Positions 9,321-18,426 are shown, counted from the first letter of the stretch. The stretch is 64,000 bases of DNA from Ga0077555 sp964500805 (GCA_964500805.1 CAZCQH010000010.1:1-64000); one strand, 5' to 3'. The notes: generated by a model not told the origin, from the sequence alone. Program-made: numbers and translations.

Positions 9321-10961
9321 ATGACCGCCACTCCCAACCTGACCACGTCGCCGAACGCCACCTACATTGCCCATCTCGCGAAGGGCGAGCTGGCTTATCA
9401 GTGGAGCCCTGTCGCCGATCGCCCCGTGTTCTACCCGCGGCTCGTCTGTCCCTATAGCGGCTCGACTAAGCTCGAGTGGCGCATCTCGAAGGGCCTCGGC
9501 ACGGTCTATTCGACGACGACGGTGCATCCAGTCGAAGGCAAGCCGTTCAACGTGTCGCTGATCGATCTCGACGAGGGCTTCCGTATGATGAGCCGCGTCG
9601 AAGACATCGATAGCGATCGGGTGAAAATCGGCATGCGCGTGAAGTTCCGCGTGCACACGCCTGCTCCGCCGGCGCCTCCGAAGAAGGCGGACCCTGCCGA
9701 TCTGGCGCCAATACCGGTGTTTGTTCCCGACGCGGTGCCTGCGCCGCATAGCCCGGATAACGGTGCCAAGCTGAAGCCAGGCACCGGAACAGGCGGCAAC
9801 GGCTCCGAGAAAGGCCTCAAGCGCGGCAGCGTTGCGATCGTCGGAGTAGCTGAGTCAGATATCGGCCAGGTCACCGAGGGGCTCTCGGTCATCGACTTGA
9901 TGGCGCAAGGCATTGCTCGGGCGCTCGACGACGCGGGGCTAAAGCTCGCTGACGTCGACGGTCTCTTCTGTGCAACGACGCAGGCGCGCACCTCGGCACT
10001 GCAACTCTGCGAGTATCTGAAGATCGATCCGCCGTTCATCGGTTCGACCATCATCGGCGGATCGTCTTTCGAGTATCACGTAGCGCAGGCCATGGCGGCG
10101 ATCGAGCACGGCCAGTGCAGTGTGGCCGTGATTGCCTACGGCTCCACACAGCGGAGCGTTGGCCGGCGGCAAGCGTCGGTGCGCGAGTTCAATCCGTATG
10201 AGACGCCTTACAAGCCATTCCTGCCATCCTCTGCTTACGCGATGGCGGCGCTGCGCCACATGCACCAGTTCGGCACGACGCGCGAGCAGATGGCTGCTGT
10301 CGCAGTTGCTGCCCGTGAGTGGGCACAACTCAATCCGGTGGCATGGGACAAAAAGCCATTGACCATCGAAGGCGTGCTCACGGCTCGACCGATCTCGTCT
10401 CCCTTTACTGTGCGCGACTGCTGCCTTTCGACGGACGGCGGCGGTGCGATCGTAATCACCAGTGCGGCGCGGGCGAAGTCGCTGAAGAAGAAACCTGCCT
10501 ATGTGCTGGGTTGCGGCCAGTCGATCACGCACGCCTCGATCTCGTCGATGCCGGATCTCGTCCACACCGGTGCGAAAGCCGCGGGTAATGCCGCCTACCG
10601 CATGGCACGACTTGCACCCCAGGACATCAATGTGCTCGCGCTTTATGACGCCTTCACCATCAACACGATTCTGTTCCTCGAGGACCTCGGCTTCTGTCCG
10701 AAGGGAGAGGGCGGCCGCTTCGTCGAGGGTGGCCGAATTGGGCCGAAAGGCTCGCTTGCCGTCAATACGAACGGCGGCGGCCTTTCGTACTGCCATCCCG
10801 GCATGTACGGGCTCTTTCTGCTGATCGAGGCGGTGCGACAGATCCGCGGCGAATGCGGCGCGCGGCAGGTGAAGGATGCCAAGACCGCGCTCGCCCACGG
10901 CAATGGCGGCGTGCTGTCGTCGCAGGCGACGGTGATCTTGGGGACCGAATCGGTCCTTTGA
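9321..10961 (+). CDS. DUF35 OB-fold protein fused to a thiolase-like acetyl-CoA acetyltransferase
   Basis: A 546-residue two-domain protein. Residues about 15-115 form the DUF35 acyl-CoA-binding OB fold, followed by a Pro/Ala-rich linker (about 116-165). From about 170 onwards is a SCP2-type thiolase-like domain (SVAIVGVAESDIG...NTNGGGLSYCHPG...AHGNGG). In other organisms DUF35 and thiolase are usually separate adjacent genes forming a complex. Two features are degenerate: the zinc ribbon keeps only one cysteine (RLVCPYSGS, normally CxxC...CxxC), and the usual nucleophilic-cysteine region reads GGSSFEYH, with serines 248-249. The active-site His and HGNGG loop remain. It may bind or shuttle acyl-CoA, or catalyse a non-classical condensation. 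Confidence 0.87.
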   Translation: MTATPNLTTSPNATYIAHLAKGELAYQWSPVADRPVFYPRLVCPYSGSTKLEWRISKGLGTVYSTTTVHPVEGKPFNVSLIDLDEGFRMMSRVEDIDSDRVKIGMRVKFRVHTPAPPAPPKKADPADLAPIPVFVPDAVPAPHSPDNGAKLKPGTGTGGNGSEKGLKRGSVAIVGVAESDIGQVTEGLSVIDLMAQGIARALDDAGLKLADVDGLFCATTQARTSALQLCEYLKIDPPFIGSTIIGGSSFEYHVAQAMAAIEHGQCSVAVIAYGSTQRSVGRRQASVREFNPYETPYKPFLPSSAYAMAALRHMHQFGTTREQMAAVAVAAREWAQLNPVAWDKKPLTIEGVLTARPISSPFTVRDCCLSTDGGGAIVITSAARAKSLKKKPAYVLGCGQSITHASISSMPDLVHTGAKAAGNAAYRMARLAPQDINVLALYDAFTINTILFLEDLGFCPKGEGGRFVEGGRIGPKGSLAVNTNGGGLSYCHPGMYGLFLLIEAVRQIRGECGARQVKDAKTALAHGNGGVLSSQATVILGTESVL

Positions 10962-11007
10962 CCGAACGTGTCGGTTACAGGCGGACCGCCATCGCTTGGA
11001 ACCCAAG

Positions 11008-11880
11008 CTATGGCTTCGGCGCTGGTGCGCTCGGTCCATTGCCGATGGGGCTGTCCGCAATGTGCTGGCCGGCGCTGATCGAAAGCTTCTGCGGATCAAT
11101 CCAAAACACTACAGCACTGGTCCGCTGGAGCGCAGTCCACGTTTCGTCGCTCTTGCGAAACGCCTCCGGCAGGCGCGCTGTGGGGAGGCGATTGCGCAAT
11201 CGCGCGCCAAGTTCGACGCGAAACAGTTTCTCCTGCTCGCTGTAACTGATCTCGTGTCGGCCGCTGAACATGAACAGCGGCAAATACGTTGCGGCGAAAT
11301 CATCCATCGGCAGTTGGGACAGCCCCGACTGCACGAGCTGCTGACTGCCACCTTTGTCGCCGTCTCCCCAGAGCAGCGGACCGGCAAGGCTCGCGCGCAC
11401 CTTCGAAGTCCCAGCGAGCGCCTTCTGGCAGTCCGCGAACGCGGCCTCATCGGCCGGGCCAGAGAATGGGCATTTCGCCGAGAGCTCGCCGGCAAGATCA
11501 GAAACAAGTTTCACGACCGCAGGATCATGAGCGACCACCGACGGCACGATGCGCGCGACTGCGGGAGATGTCGCGTTGATCTTGATGGGTGCTGGCGTCA
11601 ATTGCGCGTGCTGCATGTTGGCGACAACCGGAGTCGGCACCGGCTCGCGTGGAGCTGGATCAGCGAGTTTGCCCGCATCGGCTGAAATCGTCTTGGGAGC
11701 CGGCGCAATGGGCTCTGCCAAGGGACGCATCGTGACGGCGGTGGAACTCGGCGGACGATGCACGGCAGCCGCCTTGGTGGGTGATTTGCGCGCTGCGTTC
11801 GAGCGGGAAGGCGTGCGCGCTTCTTCACTCCAGGGTTGGCAGCACGCGCCGACCATAGCCGCGACCAGGATGATCGGCAT
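11008..11880 (-). CDS. Putative lipoprotein of unknown function, probably starting upstream at a CTG
   Basis: No family recognised. From the ATG at 11880 the 290-residue protein starts MPIILVAAMVGACC, a hydrophobic stretch ending in a lipobox-like VGAC but with no positive n-region. Reading upstream in frame adds 20 residues (ending SGIRRFAS) that supply the missing arginines. They begin at a CTG (11940) placed 6 nt after a perfect AGGAGG. The mature protein has a long Pro/Ala/Thr-rich segment to about residue 115 and a more ordered C-terminal part (VKLVSDLAGELSAKCPFSGPADEAAF...FWIDPQKLSISAGQHI). It is convergent with the thiolase fusion, 46 bp apart. Confidence 0.65.
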   Translation of the reverse strand: MPIILVAAMVGACCQPWSEEARTPSRSNAARKSPTKAAAVHRPPSSTAVTMRPLAEPIAPAPKTISADAGKLADPAPREPVPTPVVANMQHAQLTPAPIKINATSPAVARIVPSVVAHDPAVVKLVSDLAGELSAKCPFSGPADEAAFADCQKALAGTSKVRASLAGPLLWGDGDKGGSQQLVQSGLSQLPMDDFAATYLPLFMFSGRHEISYSEQEKLFRVELGARLRNRLPTARLPEAFRKSDETWTALQRTSAVVFWIDPQKLSISAGQHIADSPIGNGPSAPAPKP

Positions 11881-11946
11881 CGACGCGAACCGGCGAATTC
11901 CCGACGCAATACGAACTGCGGGACGCTCTACGGCTTCCAGGGTGTA

Positions 11947-11952
11947 CCTCCT
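11947..11952 (-). promoter_or_regulatory. Perfect Shine-Dalgarno AGGAGG pointing to a CTG start at 11940
   Basis: AGGAGG on the minus strand lies 6 nt before CTG GAA GCC, in frame with the lipoprotein gene and 20 codons upstream of its first ATG. The only in-frame stop (TAG, 11959-11961) is just upstream, so no ATG, GTG or TTG is available near this site. Confidence 0.5.
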
Positions 11953-12224
11953 AATGCTCTAAAGGAGTGATCCGACGCCATTTTCTTTTGTTCGTGAGAG
12001 AACTTCACACCCAGGAAAGCAGGCAGCTTGTTGACCGCATCATGTCGCTTTTGCGCAATCGCAATTGCCGGAGTGCTTGTCTGACAATCCGGGCACGGCA
12101 AACGGCGCGCGGTGCCGATTGCGGGAACGGGTGGAGGTTTGCGCAAATGCTCAGTTAGCCGCGCTGCTCGCCGAAGAGCCGTAGCACCTCTGAGCACCCA
12201 CTCGGAGCGCGCCGCTCAGAGGCA
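11953..12224. other. Intergenic region without a recognisable gene
   Basis: This is most of the gap (11881-12224) between two minus-strand genes; short frames on both strands have no family character. It should contain the promoter of the lipoprotein gene and the end of the SnoaL-like gene. No hairpin with a T-run was found. Confidence 0.4.
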
Positions 12225-12650
12225 TCAGCTGTGCGCGACGTGGGCTACGAGGCGCATGAAGGCGCGCACCTTTTCAGTATCCGTGTATTCGCGCCAGCTG
12301 ACGATCAGACCATCGCGCACCTCGACCTCCTGGCGCAAGTGACCGTCAATGACCTCGCCGGTCGCCTTGTGGCGAAAGCTGAATGCCACCCGGCCGTGGA
12401 TCGTATGATCGACGATCTTGGTAATCGTGCCTTCGTACAAGAGCGTGTCGAAGTGGTTCAATATCATTTGCAGCCGATCTGACGCCGCGGCCCTGCCCCT
12501 GGTCTCGCCGCCGAAGGGCAAGACCTCCTCGGGCACGTAGAGACCGTAGAAGAAGTCGCCTCCGATAAGTTCCATGCTGGCGGCTTTGTCTCGAGCTGCC
12601 CAGTTTCGCCAATATGCGCGCACGAGGTCCGCTCTTGGATCGTCGATCAC
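12225..12650 (-). CDS. SnoaL-like/NTF2-like fold protein
   Basis: A 141-residue cone-shaped alpha+beta barrel protein of the NTF2/SnoaL/ketosteroid-isomerase superfamily. These are small cyclases, isomerases, dehydratases or binding proteins for hydrophobic ligands. The family pattern is visible: an N-terminal helix (ADLVRAYWRNWAARDKAASMELI), then strands with GRVAFSFRHKATGEVIDGHLRQEVEVRDGLIVSWREYTD and a C-terminal helix. The start is a GTG at 12650 with GAGGG 7 nt upstream. Substrate and catalytic residues cannot be assigned. It diverges from the CoA-transferase gene at 12882. Confidence 0.75.
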   Translation of the reverse strand: MIDDPRADLVRAYWRNWAARDKAASMELIGGDFFYGLYVPEEVLPFGGETRGRAAASDRLQMILNHFDTLLYEGTITKIVDHTIHGRVAFSFRHKATGEVIDGHLRQEVEVRDGLIVSWREYTDTEKVRAFMRLVAHVAHS

Positions 12651-12881
12651 GACAATGCCCTCGATTATGCAGTGGCCTCAATAGTGGCAGTGTTCCGGAG
12701 CCCAGCCTGCCCGTCAAGTTGGCGTTGTGGTTGAGTTTTGCTTCATTGGTTCATGACTAAGCCACCGCCCCGGCGGGGGTGCGCAGCAGCCATCGGTTCC
12801 GCCCCATTGCTTTCTCGGGTCCGATCCGCCACCTTCGGCGCCGAAATTGGCAGCGCAAGACAATCAAGGCGTTTCCTTCGG

Positions 12882-14105
12882 ATGAAACACGACACCGAGA
12901 AGAACGGGCCACTCGCGGGGCTCAAGGTCATCGACTGCTCGACGGTGCTGGCGGGCCCGCTCTCGGCCATGGTGCTCGCGGACTTCGGCGCCGACGTGAT
13001 CAAGATCGAGCATCCGCAGGGCGATGCGCTGCGCAAGATGGGAACGTCCAAAGATGGCCACGGCATCTGGTGGAAGGTCACCAATCGCAGCAAGCGCACG
13101 ATCGTGCTCGATCTCCATGAGGGTGCTGGCAAGGAAGCGTTTCTGGCCCTGGCGAAGGACGCCGACGTGCTGGTCGAGAATTTCCGAACCGGCACGATGG
13201 AGAAGTGGGGCTTGGGGTGGGACGTGCTGTCGAAGCTCAATCCGCGGCTCGTGATGCTGCGCGTGACCGGGTTCGGTCAGACGGGACCGTATCGCTTTCG
13301 GCCCGGCTACGGCACGGTGGCTGAGGCGTTCTCGGGTTTTGCGCACATCACCGGCGAGGAGACGGGACCACCGACGCTACCGCCGTTCGGGCTTGCTGAC
13401 GGCATTGCTGCCTATCACGGCGTCTTCGCCATCATGTTCGCGATCTACGACCGCGACGTGCAGGGCTCGGGCAAGGGGCAGTATATCGATCTTGCGCTCT
13501 ACGAGCCGCTGTTCTCGTGTCTCGGCGCGCAGGTGCCGACTTACGACCAGACCGGCATCATCCAGAACCGCCGGGGCAATCGCTCCGACAACAACGTGCC
13601 GCGCAATGCCTACAAGACCAACGACGGCCGGTGGGTGGCGCTCTCCACGGCATCGCCGTCGATTGCGCGACGCGTGATGAACCTGGTCGGCGGCGAGGGC
13701 ACGGCCGATGATCCGCGCTATGCAACCAACACCGAACGCGTGAAGCGGATCGACGAAGTGGACGGCATGGTCGCAAGCTGGATTGGCGCGCGCACGCTGA
13801 AGGAGGTGCTCGACGCCTTCGAGAAGGTCGAGGCCGCCATCGGTCCGATCTACGACGCGGCCCAGATCACGGAGGACCCGCAGTATCTGGCGCGCGAGAG
13901 CGTGATCCAGGTGCCGGACCCGGAGTTCGGCACGATCCGGATGCAGAACGTGTTCCCGAAGATGTCGCGTACACCCGGCAAGATCCGCTTTCCAGGTGCG
14001 CGTCAGGGACAGCATCAGGAAGAGGTCATCGGCCAGCTCGAGCGCGAGGGGAAGATTTCCGCCGAGGTCGCGGCGACGCTCAGAGGCGCGATGGGCAAGA
14101 GTTGA
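12882..14105 (+). CDS. CaiB/BaiF family (class III) CoA-transferase
   Basis: A 407-residue class III CoA-transferase, which moves CoA between carboxylic acids through an aspartyl-CoA anhydride. The N-terminal signature is LAGLKVIDCSTVLAGPLSAMVLADFGADVIKIE, and the nucleophilic aspartate is D173 in PPFGLADGIAAYHG. GFGQTGPYRFRPGYG is also typical. The ATG at 12882 is chosen because the CaiB core begins a few residues later and the length fits the family (about 400); the frame is open further upstream but without similarity. Its acid substrate is unknown. It is convergent with the monooxygenase, 21 bp apart. Confidence 0.92.
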   Translation: MKHDTEKNGPLAGLKVIDCSTVLAGPLSAMVLADFGADVIKIEHPQGDALRKMGTSKDGHGIWWKVTNRSKRTIVLDLHEGAGKEAFLALAKDADVLVENFRTGTMEKWGLGWDVLSKLNPRLVMLRVTGFGQTGPYRFRPGYGTVAEAFSGFAHITGEETGPPTLPPFGLADGIAAYHGVFAIMFAIYDRDVQGSGKGQYIDLALYEPLFSCLGAQVPTYDQTGIIQNRRGNRSDNNVPRNAYKTNDGRWVALSTASPSIARRVMNLVGGEGTADDPRYATNTERVKRIDEVDGMVASWIGARTLKEVLDAFEKVEAAIGPIYDAAQITEDPQYLARESVIQVPDPEFGTIRMQNVFPKMSRTPGKIRFPGARQGQHQEEVIGQLEREGKISAEVAATLRGAMGKS

Positions 14106-14126
14106 TTGCGCGACGGCGTCGTCTGG

Positions 14127-15983
14127 TCACCCGAACACATAAGGTTTCATCGTTTCCTGTGCCGCTGTCCGCCGCTTGTGCCAGCGCTCGCCGCCGCCGT
14201 AGTAGGCGAGGCTGCCGGGACGGGCGCGACCGTCGCCGTTGTAATATGAAATGCAGTCGCGCAAGGGCGCCGATAGCAGATCCATCTCGGCACAGTGCTG
14301 GGCGTACTCTTCCTCCGCGTCGCTCGTGACGTCGATTAATCGTGCCCCGCGGTCCTTCACCTCCTTGATGGCCCAGACCACATAATGCGCATGCATCTCG
14401 GAGACGCGGGTAAAGTTGAACTGCCCGCCGCCACCCTGCGGCCCGTTCATGATCAGCAGGTTCGGAAATCCGCTCGAATGCATGCCGAGGAATGTCTTGG
14501 TGCCCTCGGCGCCCCACTTCTCGCTGAGCGTCTTTCCGTCTCGGCCGCGGATCATGTTGAACGAGCCGGTGCCCATCCATTCGAAGCCGGTCGCATAGAT
14601 CAGCACGTCGAGCGGATATTCGACACCATCATGAATGACGCCCCGCGCGTTGATCTCCTTGACACCGAGCGGTGCTGTGTCGACCAGATGCACATGTGGC
14701 AGATTGAATGTCGGTAAGTACTCATCGTGGAAGGTTGGCCGCTTGCAGCCATAAGGGTAGTAGGGCTTCAGTGCGGCCGCCGTCTTCGGGTCTTTCACGA
14801 TGGCATCCACGCGCGCGCGGATCTGCTCCATGATGCGGAAGTTGGACTCGAGCTGCCGCTCGATCATCTCCTTAGGTGAGAGCTGGCGCTCGTGGGTCTT
14901 GCGCTGCCTGAAGGTCTCGATCTTACCGGACAGGAAATCGTCATTGCCCTGAAGGGCCGCACGGCCGGCTGAGATGAGTGCATGACGCTCACGGCGCTTC
15001 ACGGCCCAATTCGACTCATTGGGCCAGGTCGCATACTCCTCCGCCGTTGTCGCGCGCTGGTCCCGCACGTCGATCGATGAAGGAGTGCGCTGGAAGACGT
15101 ACAGCTGCTTCACCACCTTGGCGATCTCTGGGATGACCTGCACCGCCGTCGCGCCGGTGCCGATGATGCCAACGCGCTTGCCCTTCAGGTCGATGTGATA
15201 GTTCCAGCGCGAGGTGTGGAAGGCTTCGCCTTGGAACGTCTCCATGCCCTTGATGCGGGCAAGCTTCGGAGTCGTCAGGATACCATTGGCGAGCACGACG
15301 AAGCGCGCGCGCATGGCATCACCCCGGTCGGTCTTCACGATCCAGCGCGCGGCGGCCTCGTCCCACGTGGTCTCTTGAACTGTGGTGTGGAACAAGCAGC
15401 GATCATAAAAGCCGAAGCGCTCGGCCATCGTCTGGCAGTATTCGAGAATCTCGAAGCCCGACGCGAACTTCATCGAGGGAATGTGGCCCATTTCCTCGAG
15501 CAGAGGGAAATAGCTGTAGCTCTCGACGTCGCAGGCGATGCCGGGGTAGCGATTCCAGTACCAGGTGCCGCCAACGTCGCCGCCCTTCTCGCAGAAGCGG
15601 ACGTCGGTGAAGCCCGCCTGCATCAGGCGGTACCAGAGCAGCAGGGCGCCGAAGCCCGCGCCGATCACCACGATCTCGCACGCGTCGGTAAGCGCATCAC
15701 GCGGGACGGGCGGCTCAGAGTAGACGTCTTCCAGGTACTTCGCGAACTCGCCTTCCATGCGCATGTAGTCGGCAGCACCGTCACGGGCCTCCTTGAACTC
15801 GCGGTACTTTCGCTGCTCCTCGGCATTGAAGCGGGCGCCGGGCGGGGGCGGCGGGAGGGTGACCAGCGACCTGTCTGAAATGATCGAGTAGCCCTTGCCG
15901 GCGATCTTGTCGGAGGCCTTCGCGGCCCGGGTGCGGAAGATCTTGCGGCCGGTGTCGGGGCAGATCTGGACGGCCTGGCTCAT
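14127..15983 (-). CDS. Flavin-containing Baeyer-Villiger-type monooxygenase
   Basis: A 618-residue NADPH/FAD monooxygenase expected to insert oxygen next to a carbonyl (ketone to ester/lactone). The FAD Rossmann motif is GAGFGA (108-113), with alanine at the last glycine. GGTWYWNRYPGIACDVES (138-155) is typical of type I BVMOs. The fingerprint FxGxxxHxxxW(P/D) appears as FQGEAFHTSRWN (250-261), with Asn in the last position. The NADPH motif is GTGATA (275-280). An approximately 100-residue N-terminal extension precedes the first Rossmann fold, as in the longer BVMO subgroup. The ATG at 15983 (GCGAGG upstream) is preferred to the far-upstream in-frame start at 16091. Confidence 0.9.
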   Translation of the reverse strand: MSQAVQICPDTGRKIFRTRAAKASDKIAGKGYSIISDRSLVTLPPPPPGARFNAEEQRKYREFKEARDGAADYMRMEGEFAKYLEDVYSEPPVPRDALTDACEIVVIGAGFGALLLWYRLMQAGFTDVRFCEKGGDVGGTWYWNRYPGIACDVESYSYFPLLEEMGHIPSMKFASGFEILEYCQTMAERFGFYDRCLFHTTVQETTWDEAAARWIVKTDRGDAMRARFVVLANGILTTPKLARIKGMETFQGEAFHTSRWNYHIDLKGKRVGIIGTGATAVQVIPEIAKVVKQLYVFQRTPSSIDVRDQRATTAEEYATWPNESNWAVKRRERHALISAGRAALQGNDDFLSGKIETFRQRKTHERQLSPKEMIERQLESNFRIMEQIRARVDAIVKDPKTAAALKPYYPYGCKRPTFHDEYLPTFNLPHVHLVDTAPLGVKEINARGVIHDGVEYPLDVLIYATGFEWMGTGSFNMIRGRDGKTLSEKWGAEGTKTFLGMHSSGFPNLLIMNGPQGGGGQFNFTRVSEMHAHYVVWAIKEVKDRGARLIDVTSDAEEEYAQHCAEMDLLSAPLRDCISYYNGDGRARPGSLAYYGGGERWHKRRTAAQETMKPYVFG

Positions 15984-16192
15984 ATTGCCTCGCGATTCCG
16001 TGGATTTGCGCTGAACGCGAAGTGTCACCGATCCCAGGTTTCCTGGCAATGCGCGCGATCGGCGCAATTCGGAGATCGGGTAGACGCGCAACGCCGTGCT
16101 CCGGAACGGATTGCCTGCCTACCAGAGGTACGTCCCGGCAATTCCCAGTGTAAGGTCAAGCGGTCGCCATTCCCTGCTGGACAGCCACCGCC

Positions 16193-16612
16193 ATGCCGAA
16201 CCCCGCCTTCATCTTCGATCATGTGCACATCATTGCGAAGGAGCCGCACAAGACGGCGCACTGGTACGTCGAGATGTTCGGCGCCGAGATCGAGCGCAAT
16301 ACCGTGGCGCGCGGCGCACCGCAGATCTTCGTCAAGCTCGGCGGCATGATCATCCTGATCCGGGGGAAGCGTCCGGGAGAGGCCCCCATCGACACGCGTC
16401 GCATTAAACCGTTCAGTGATTTCTCCAGCCATGACGAATGGGGCACCGACCACTTCGGCTTTCTCTATAAGGGCGATCTCGCCGCGTTCGTCGAGGAGCT
16501 GAAGGCGAAAGGTGTCACGTTTCCGGTGCCGCTGAAAAAGGGTGTCGACGGGAGTCTGCTCTGCTATGTGCAGGCGCCCGACAACGTATCGATTGAATTA
16601 ATGCAGTGTTGA
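16193..16612 (+). CDS. VOC superfamily (glyoxalase/bleomycin-resistance/dioxygenase-fold) protein
   Basis: A 139-residue single VOC module of two beta-alpha-beta-beta-beta units. Likely metal ligands are the histidine in FDHVHIIAKEP and the glutamate in the last strand (NVSIELMQC), with a third candidate in DHFGF. Members include glyoxalases, epimerases, dioxygenases and antibiotic-binding proteins, so the reaction cannot be named. It diverges from the monooxygenase (209-bp gap) and is convergent with the amidohydrolase downstream. Confidence 0.85.
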   Translation: MPNPAFIFDHVHIIAKEPHKTAHWYVEMFGAEIERNTVARGAPQIFVKLGGMIILIRGKRPGEAPIDTRRIKPFSDFSSHDEWGTDHFGFLYKGDLAAFVEELKAKGVTFPVPLKKGVDGSLLCYVQAPDNVSIELMQC

Positions 16613-16709
16613 CGCCCCCAGAGGAAATGGGCGGCGCTGCAGTGACATCAGGGGGCAGACCCATTGGCTGACCCCGACCACACGGGTCTGACCTCGACAA
16701 GTCCCGAGT

Positions 16710-17696
16710 TCATAGCTTCAACAGCCTGTCCGCATTGCCATGGCAGAGTTTGGCCATATCGGCGGGGGCGAGTGAGAGGCGATCGAGGAGCTGGCGCCCT
16801 TTCATATTCGAGGCGTAGGGGTAATCGACGGAGAACATAATGCGGTCGATGCCGAACGTCAGCATGGCGGCAATGAAGGGCGGCTCGGTGAAGATGCCGC
16901 TGGTCGTGATCCATACCTGATCGGTGATTTGCTGGCTGATCGGGCGCTTCAGATGCTCGATGTCGAGGGAGAACACGTCGTCGGCGCGCGCCATCATCAT
17001 CGGCAGCATCTCGCCCATGTGGCCTATAACCAGCTTGAGCTTTGGGTGACGGTCGAGCGTGCCTGAGAGAACCAGCCGCAGAATGTGTATCGCGGTCTCC
17101 TGGTGCCAGCCCCAACCGGCCGCCTCCAGCACGCGCGCGGCGCCCGGCTCCAGATCCGAATAGTAAGCCTGCCGCACCGGCTCTGGTGCGAGATGCGGGT
17201 GCACATAAATCGGCACGTCGAGTGCCTCGGCCGTCGCGAGCAGGCCGTCATAGCTCGGATGATCGAGGAAACGGCCCCCCGTCGTGCCGTTGATATTCGC
17301 ACCAACGAAGCCGAGCTGCTTCACGCAGCGCTCCAGCTCCGGCCCGCACGCTTGGGGGCTCAGCATGGGCAGGACGGCAAATCCGGAAAAACGCTTCGGG
17401 CACTTCGCGATATGCGCGGCAAGGTAATCGTTCATCTCGCATGCGATGGCAATTCCGTCGGTTCCCGATACGAGATCGGGTCCTGGACCCGTGTTCGACA
17501 GCACCTGCACAGTAATGCCTGCCTCATCCATGTAGCGAAGCCGCGTCTCGCCGATTTCGGTCGCCAATTCCAGTGGGTTGGGGGCGTTGACTGGCGTCCT
17601 GCGCGGACGGAAGCCGCGCCGGCGAATTGCTTCCGGGTCGATGCGATTGACCAAAGCCGGGACAGTAAAATGTTCTTCGAGAGCAACAACGCGCAT
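16710..17696 (-). CDS. Amidohydrolase family 2 (ACMSD/gamma-resorcylate decarboxylase-like)
   Basis: A 328-residue TIM-barrel metal-dependent hydrolase or non-oxidative decarboxylase (PF04909 type). Metal-site motifs are EEHF at the N-terminus (residues 7-10), VHPHL in mid-protein, GHMGEMLP and the late aspartate in FSVDYPYAS. The ATG at 17696 is chosen because GGAGG lies 5 nt upstream; an in-frame TTG sits 12 nt earlier. Typical reactions are decarboxylation of aromatic acids or hydrolysis of lactones or amides. The nearby monooxygenase, VOC protein and CoA-transferase suggest a xenobiotic or aromatic context, but they are not co-transcribed. Confidence 0.88.
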   Translation of the reverse strand: MRVVALEEHFTVPALVNRIDPEAIRRRGFRPRRTPVNAPNPLELATEIGETRLRYMDEAGITVQVLSNTGPGPDLVSGTDGIAIACEMNDYLAAHIAKCPKRFSGFAVLPMLSPQACGPELERCVKQLGFVGANINGTTGGRFLDHPSYDGLLATAEALDVPIYVHPHLAPEPVRQAYYSDLEPGAARVLEAAGWGWHQETAIHILRLVLSGTLDRHPKLKLVIGHMGEMLPMMMARADDVFSLDIEHLKRPISQQITDQVWITTSGIFTEPPFIAAMLTFGIDRIMFSVDYPYASNMKGRQLLDRLSLAPADMAKLCHGNADRLLKL

Positions 17697-17925
17697 GGCA
17701 ACCTCCAAACGAATACGGCTTTTCTTCGCCCGCGTAGCTTACCTGACAATTGGAAAAACCACTGTACTTCAACTTTCTGTCACCTTGTCGGCGACTGCGC
17801 TCGCTGAGCGATCGCGCAAGGCCGCGTCCGGGCTTGACCTCGATCAGAGGAGCGCCACCTTACCTCTGGAATGGTGATTCGCGCCCGGCAACCTTTGCTG
17901 GCGTACAGCTCGGAGGAGAACGGAA

Positions 17926-18426
17926 ATGACGGCCAAGACCCTGACTCGGGCGTTCGTTGTGTGCGCTGCGCTGGCGGCTGGCATTGCTGCTGCGAACTCT
18001 ATGACTGACGTCCTTGCGCAAGGCTCAGGGAGCGGAAGCGGCGCTGCGAAGGGCTCGGGCTCTGGCTCCGCAGCCGGCTCGGGGGCCGGTTCTGCATCAG
18101 GTTCGGGCTCCGGCTCCGGATCAGCGGCAGACGCCCACGCTGGCCATGGCGCCCAGGCGAAAGGCGATACATCACCCTCCTCCAAGGCGTTCGCCGAAGC
18201 CAACGCCAAGATGCACAAGGACATGGACATCATCTTCTCGGGGGATGCCGATGTTGATTTTGTAAAAGGAATGGTCGCGCATCACATGGGTGCTGTCGAC
18301 ATGGCGAAGATTGTCATGAAGTACGGCAAGGACACAGACATCAAGAAGCTCGCCGAGGAGATTGTGAAGGCGCAGGAGGCCGAGATTGTCTTTATGCGCG
18401 CGTGGCTGCAGAAGGTAGGGAAGTGA
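17926..18426 (+). CDS. DUF305 protein, exported, with a long Gly-Ser repeat linker
   Basis: A 166-residue periplasmic protein of the DUF305 family, four-helix ferritin-like proteins often linked to metal handling, though the function is not settled. Residues 1-32 are a signal peptide (ending DVLAQ). Residues 33-68 are almost only Gly, Ser and Ala, a flexible linker. Then HAGHG, and the conserved DUF305 core with FVKGMVAHHMGAVDMAKIV (the HH pair) and AQEAEIVFMRAWL. The linker DNA (about 18024-18125) is a run of GGCTCxGG-like units, prone to slippage. A GGAGG motif precedes the ATG. Confidence 0.88.
   Translation: MTAKTLTRAFVVCAALAAGIAAANSMTDVLAQGSGSGSGAAKGSGSGSAAGSGAGSASGSGSGSGSAADAHAGHGAQAKGDTSPSSKAFAEANAKMHKDMDIIFSGDADVDFVKGMVAHHMGAVDMAKIVMKYGKDTDIKKLAEEIVKAQEAEIVFMRAWLQKVGK

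Noticed and set aside
11928..12197. 89-residue minus-strand frame with a CPDC motif
   Set aside because: A single CxxC-like pair, no ribosome binding site and no other structure; it overlaps the likely start region of the lipoprotein gene.
14127..17696. A single catabolic operon of monooxygenase, VOC protein and amidohydrolase
   Set aside because: The genes alternate in strand (minus, plus, minus) and so cannot form one transcript; only loose clustering can be claimed.
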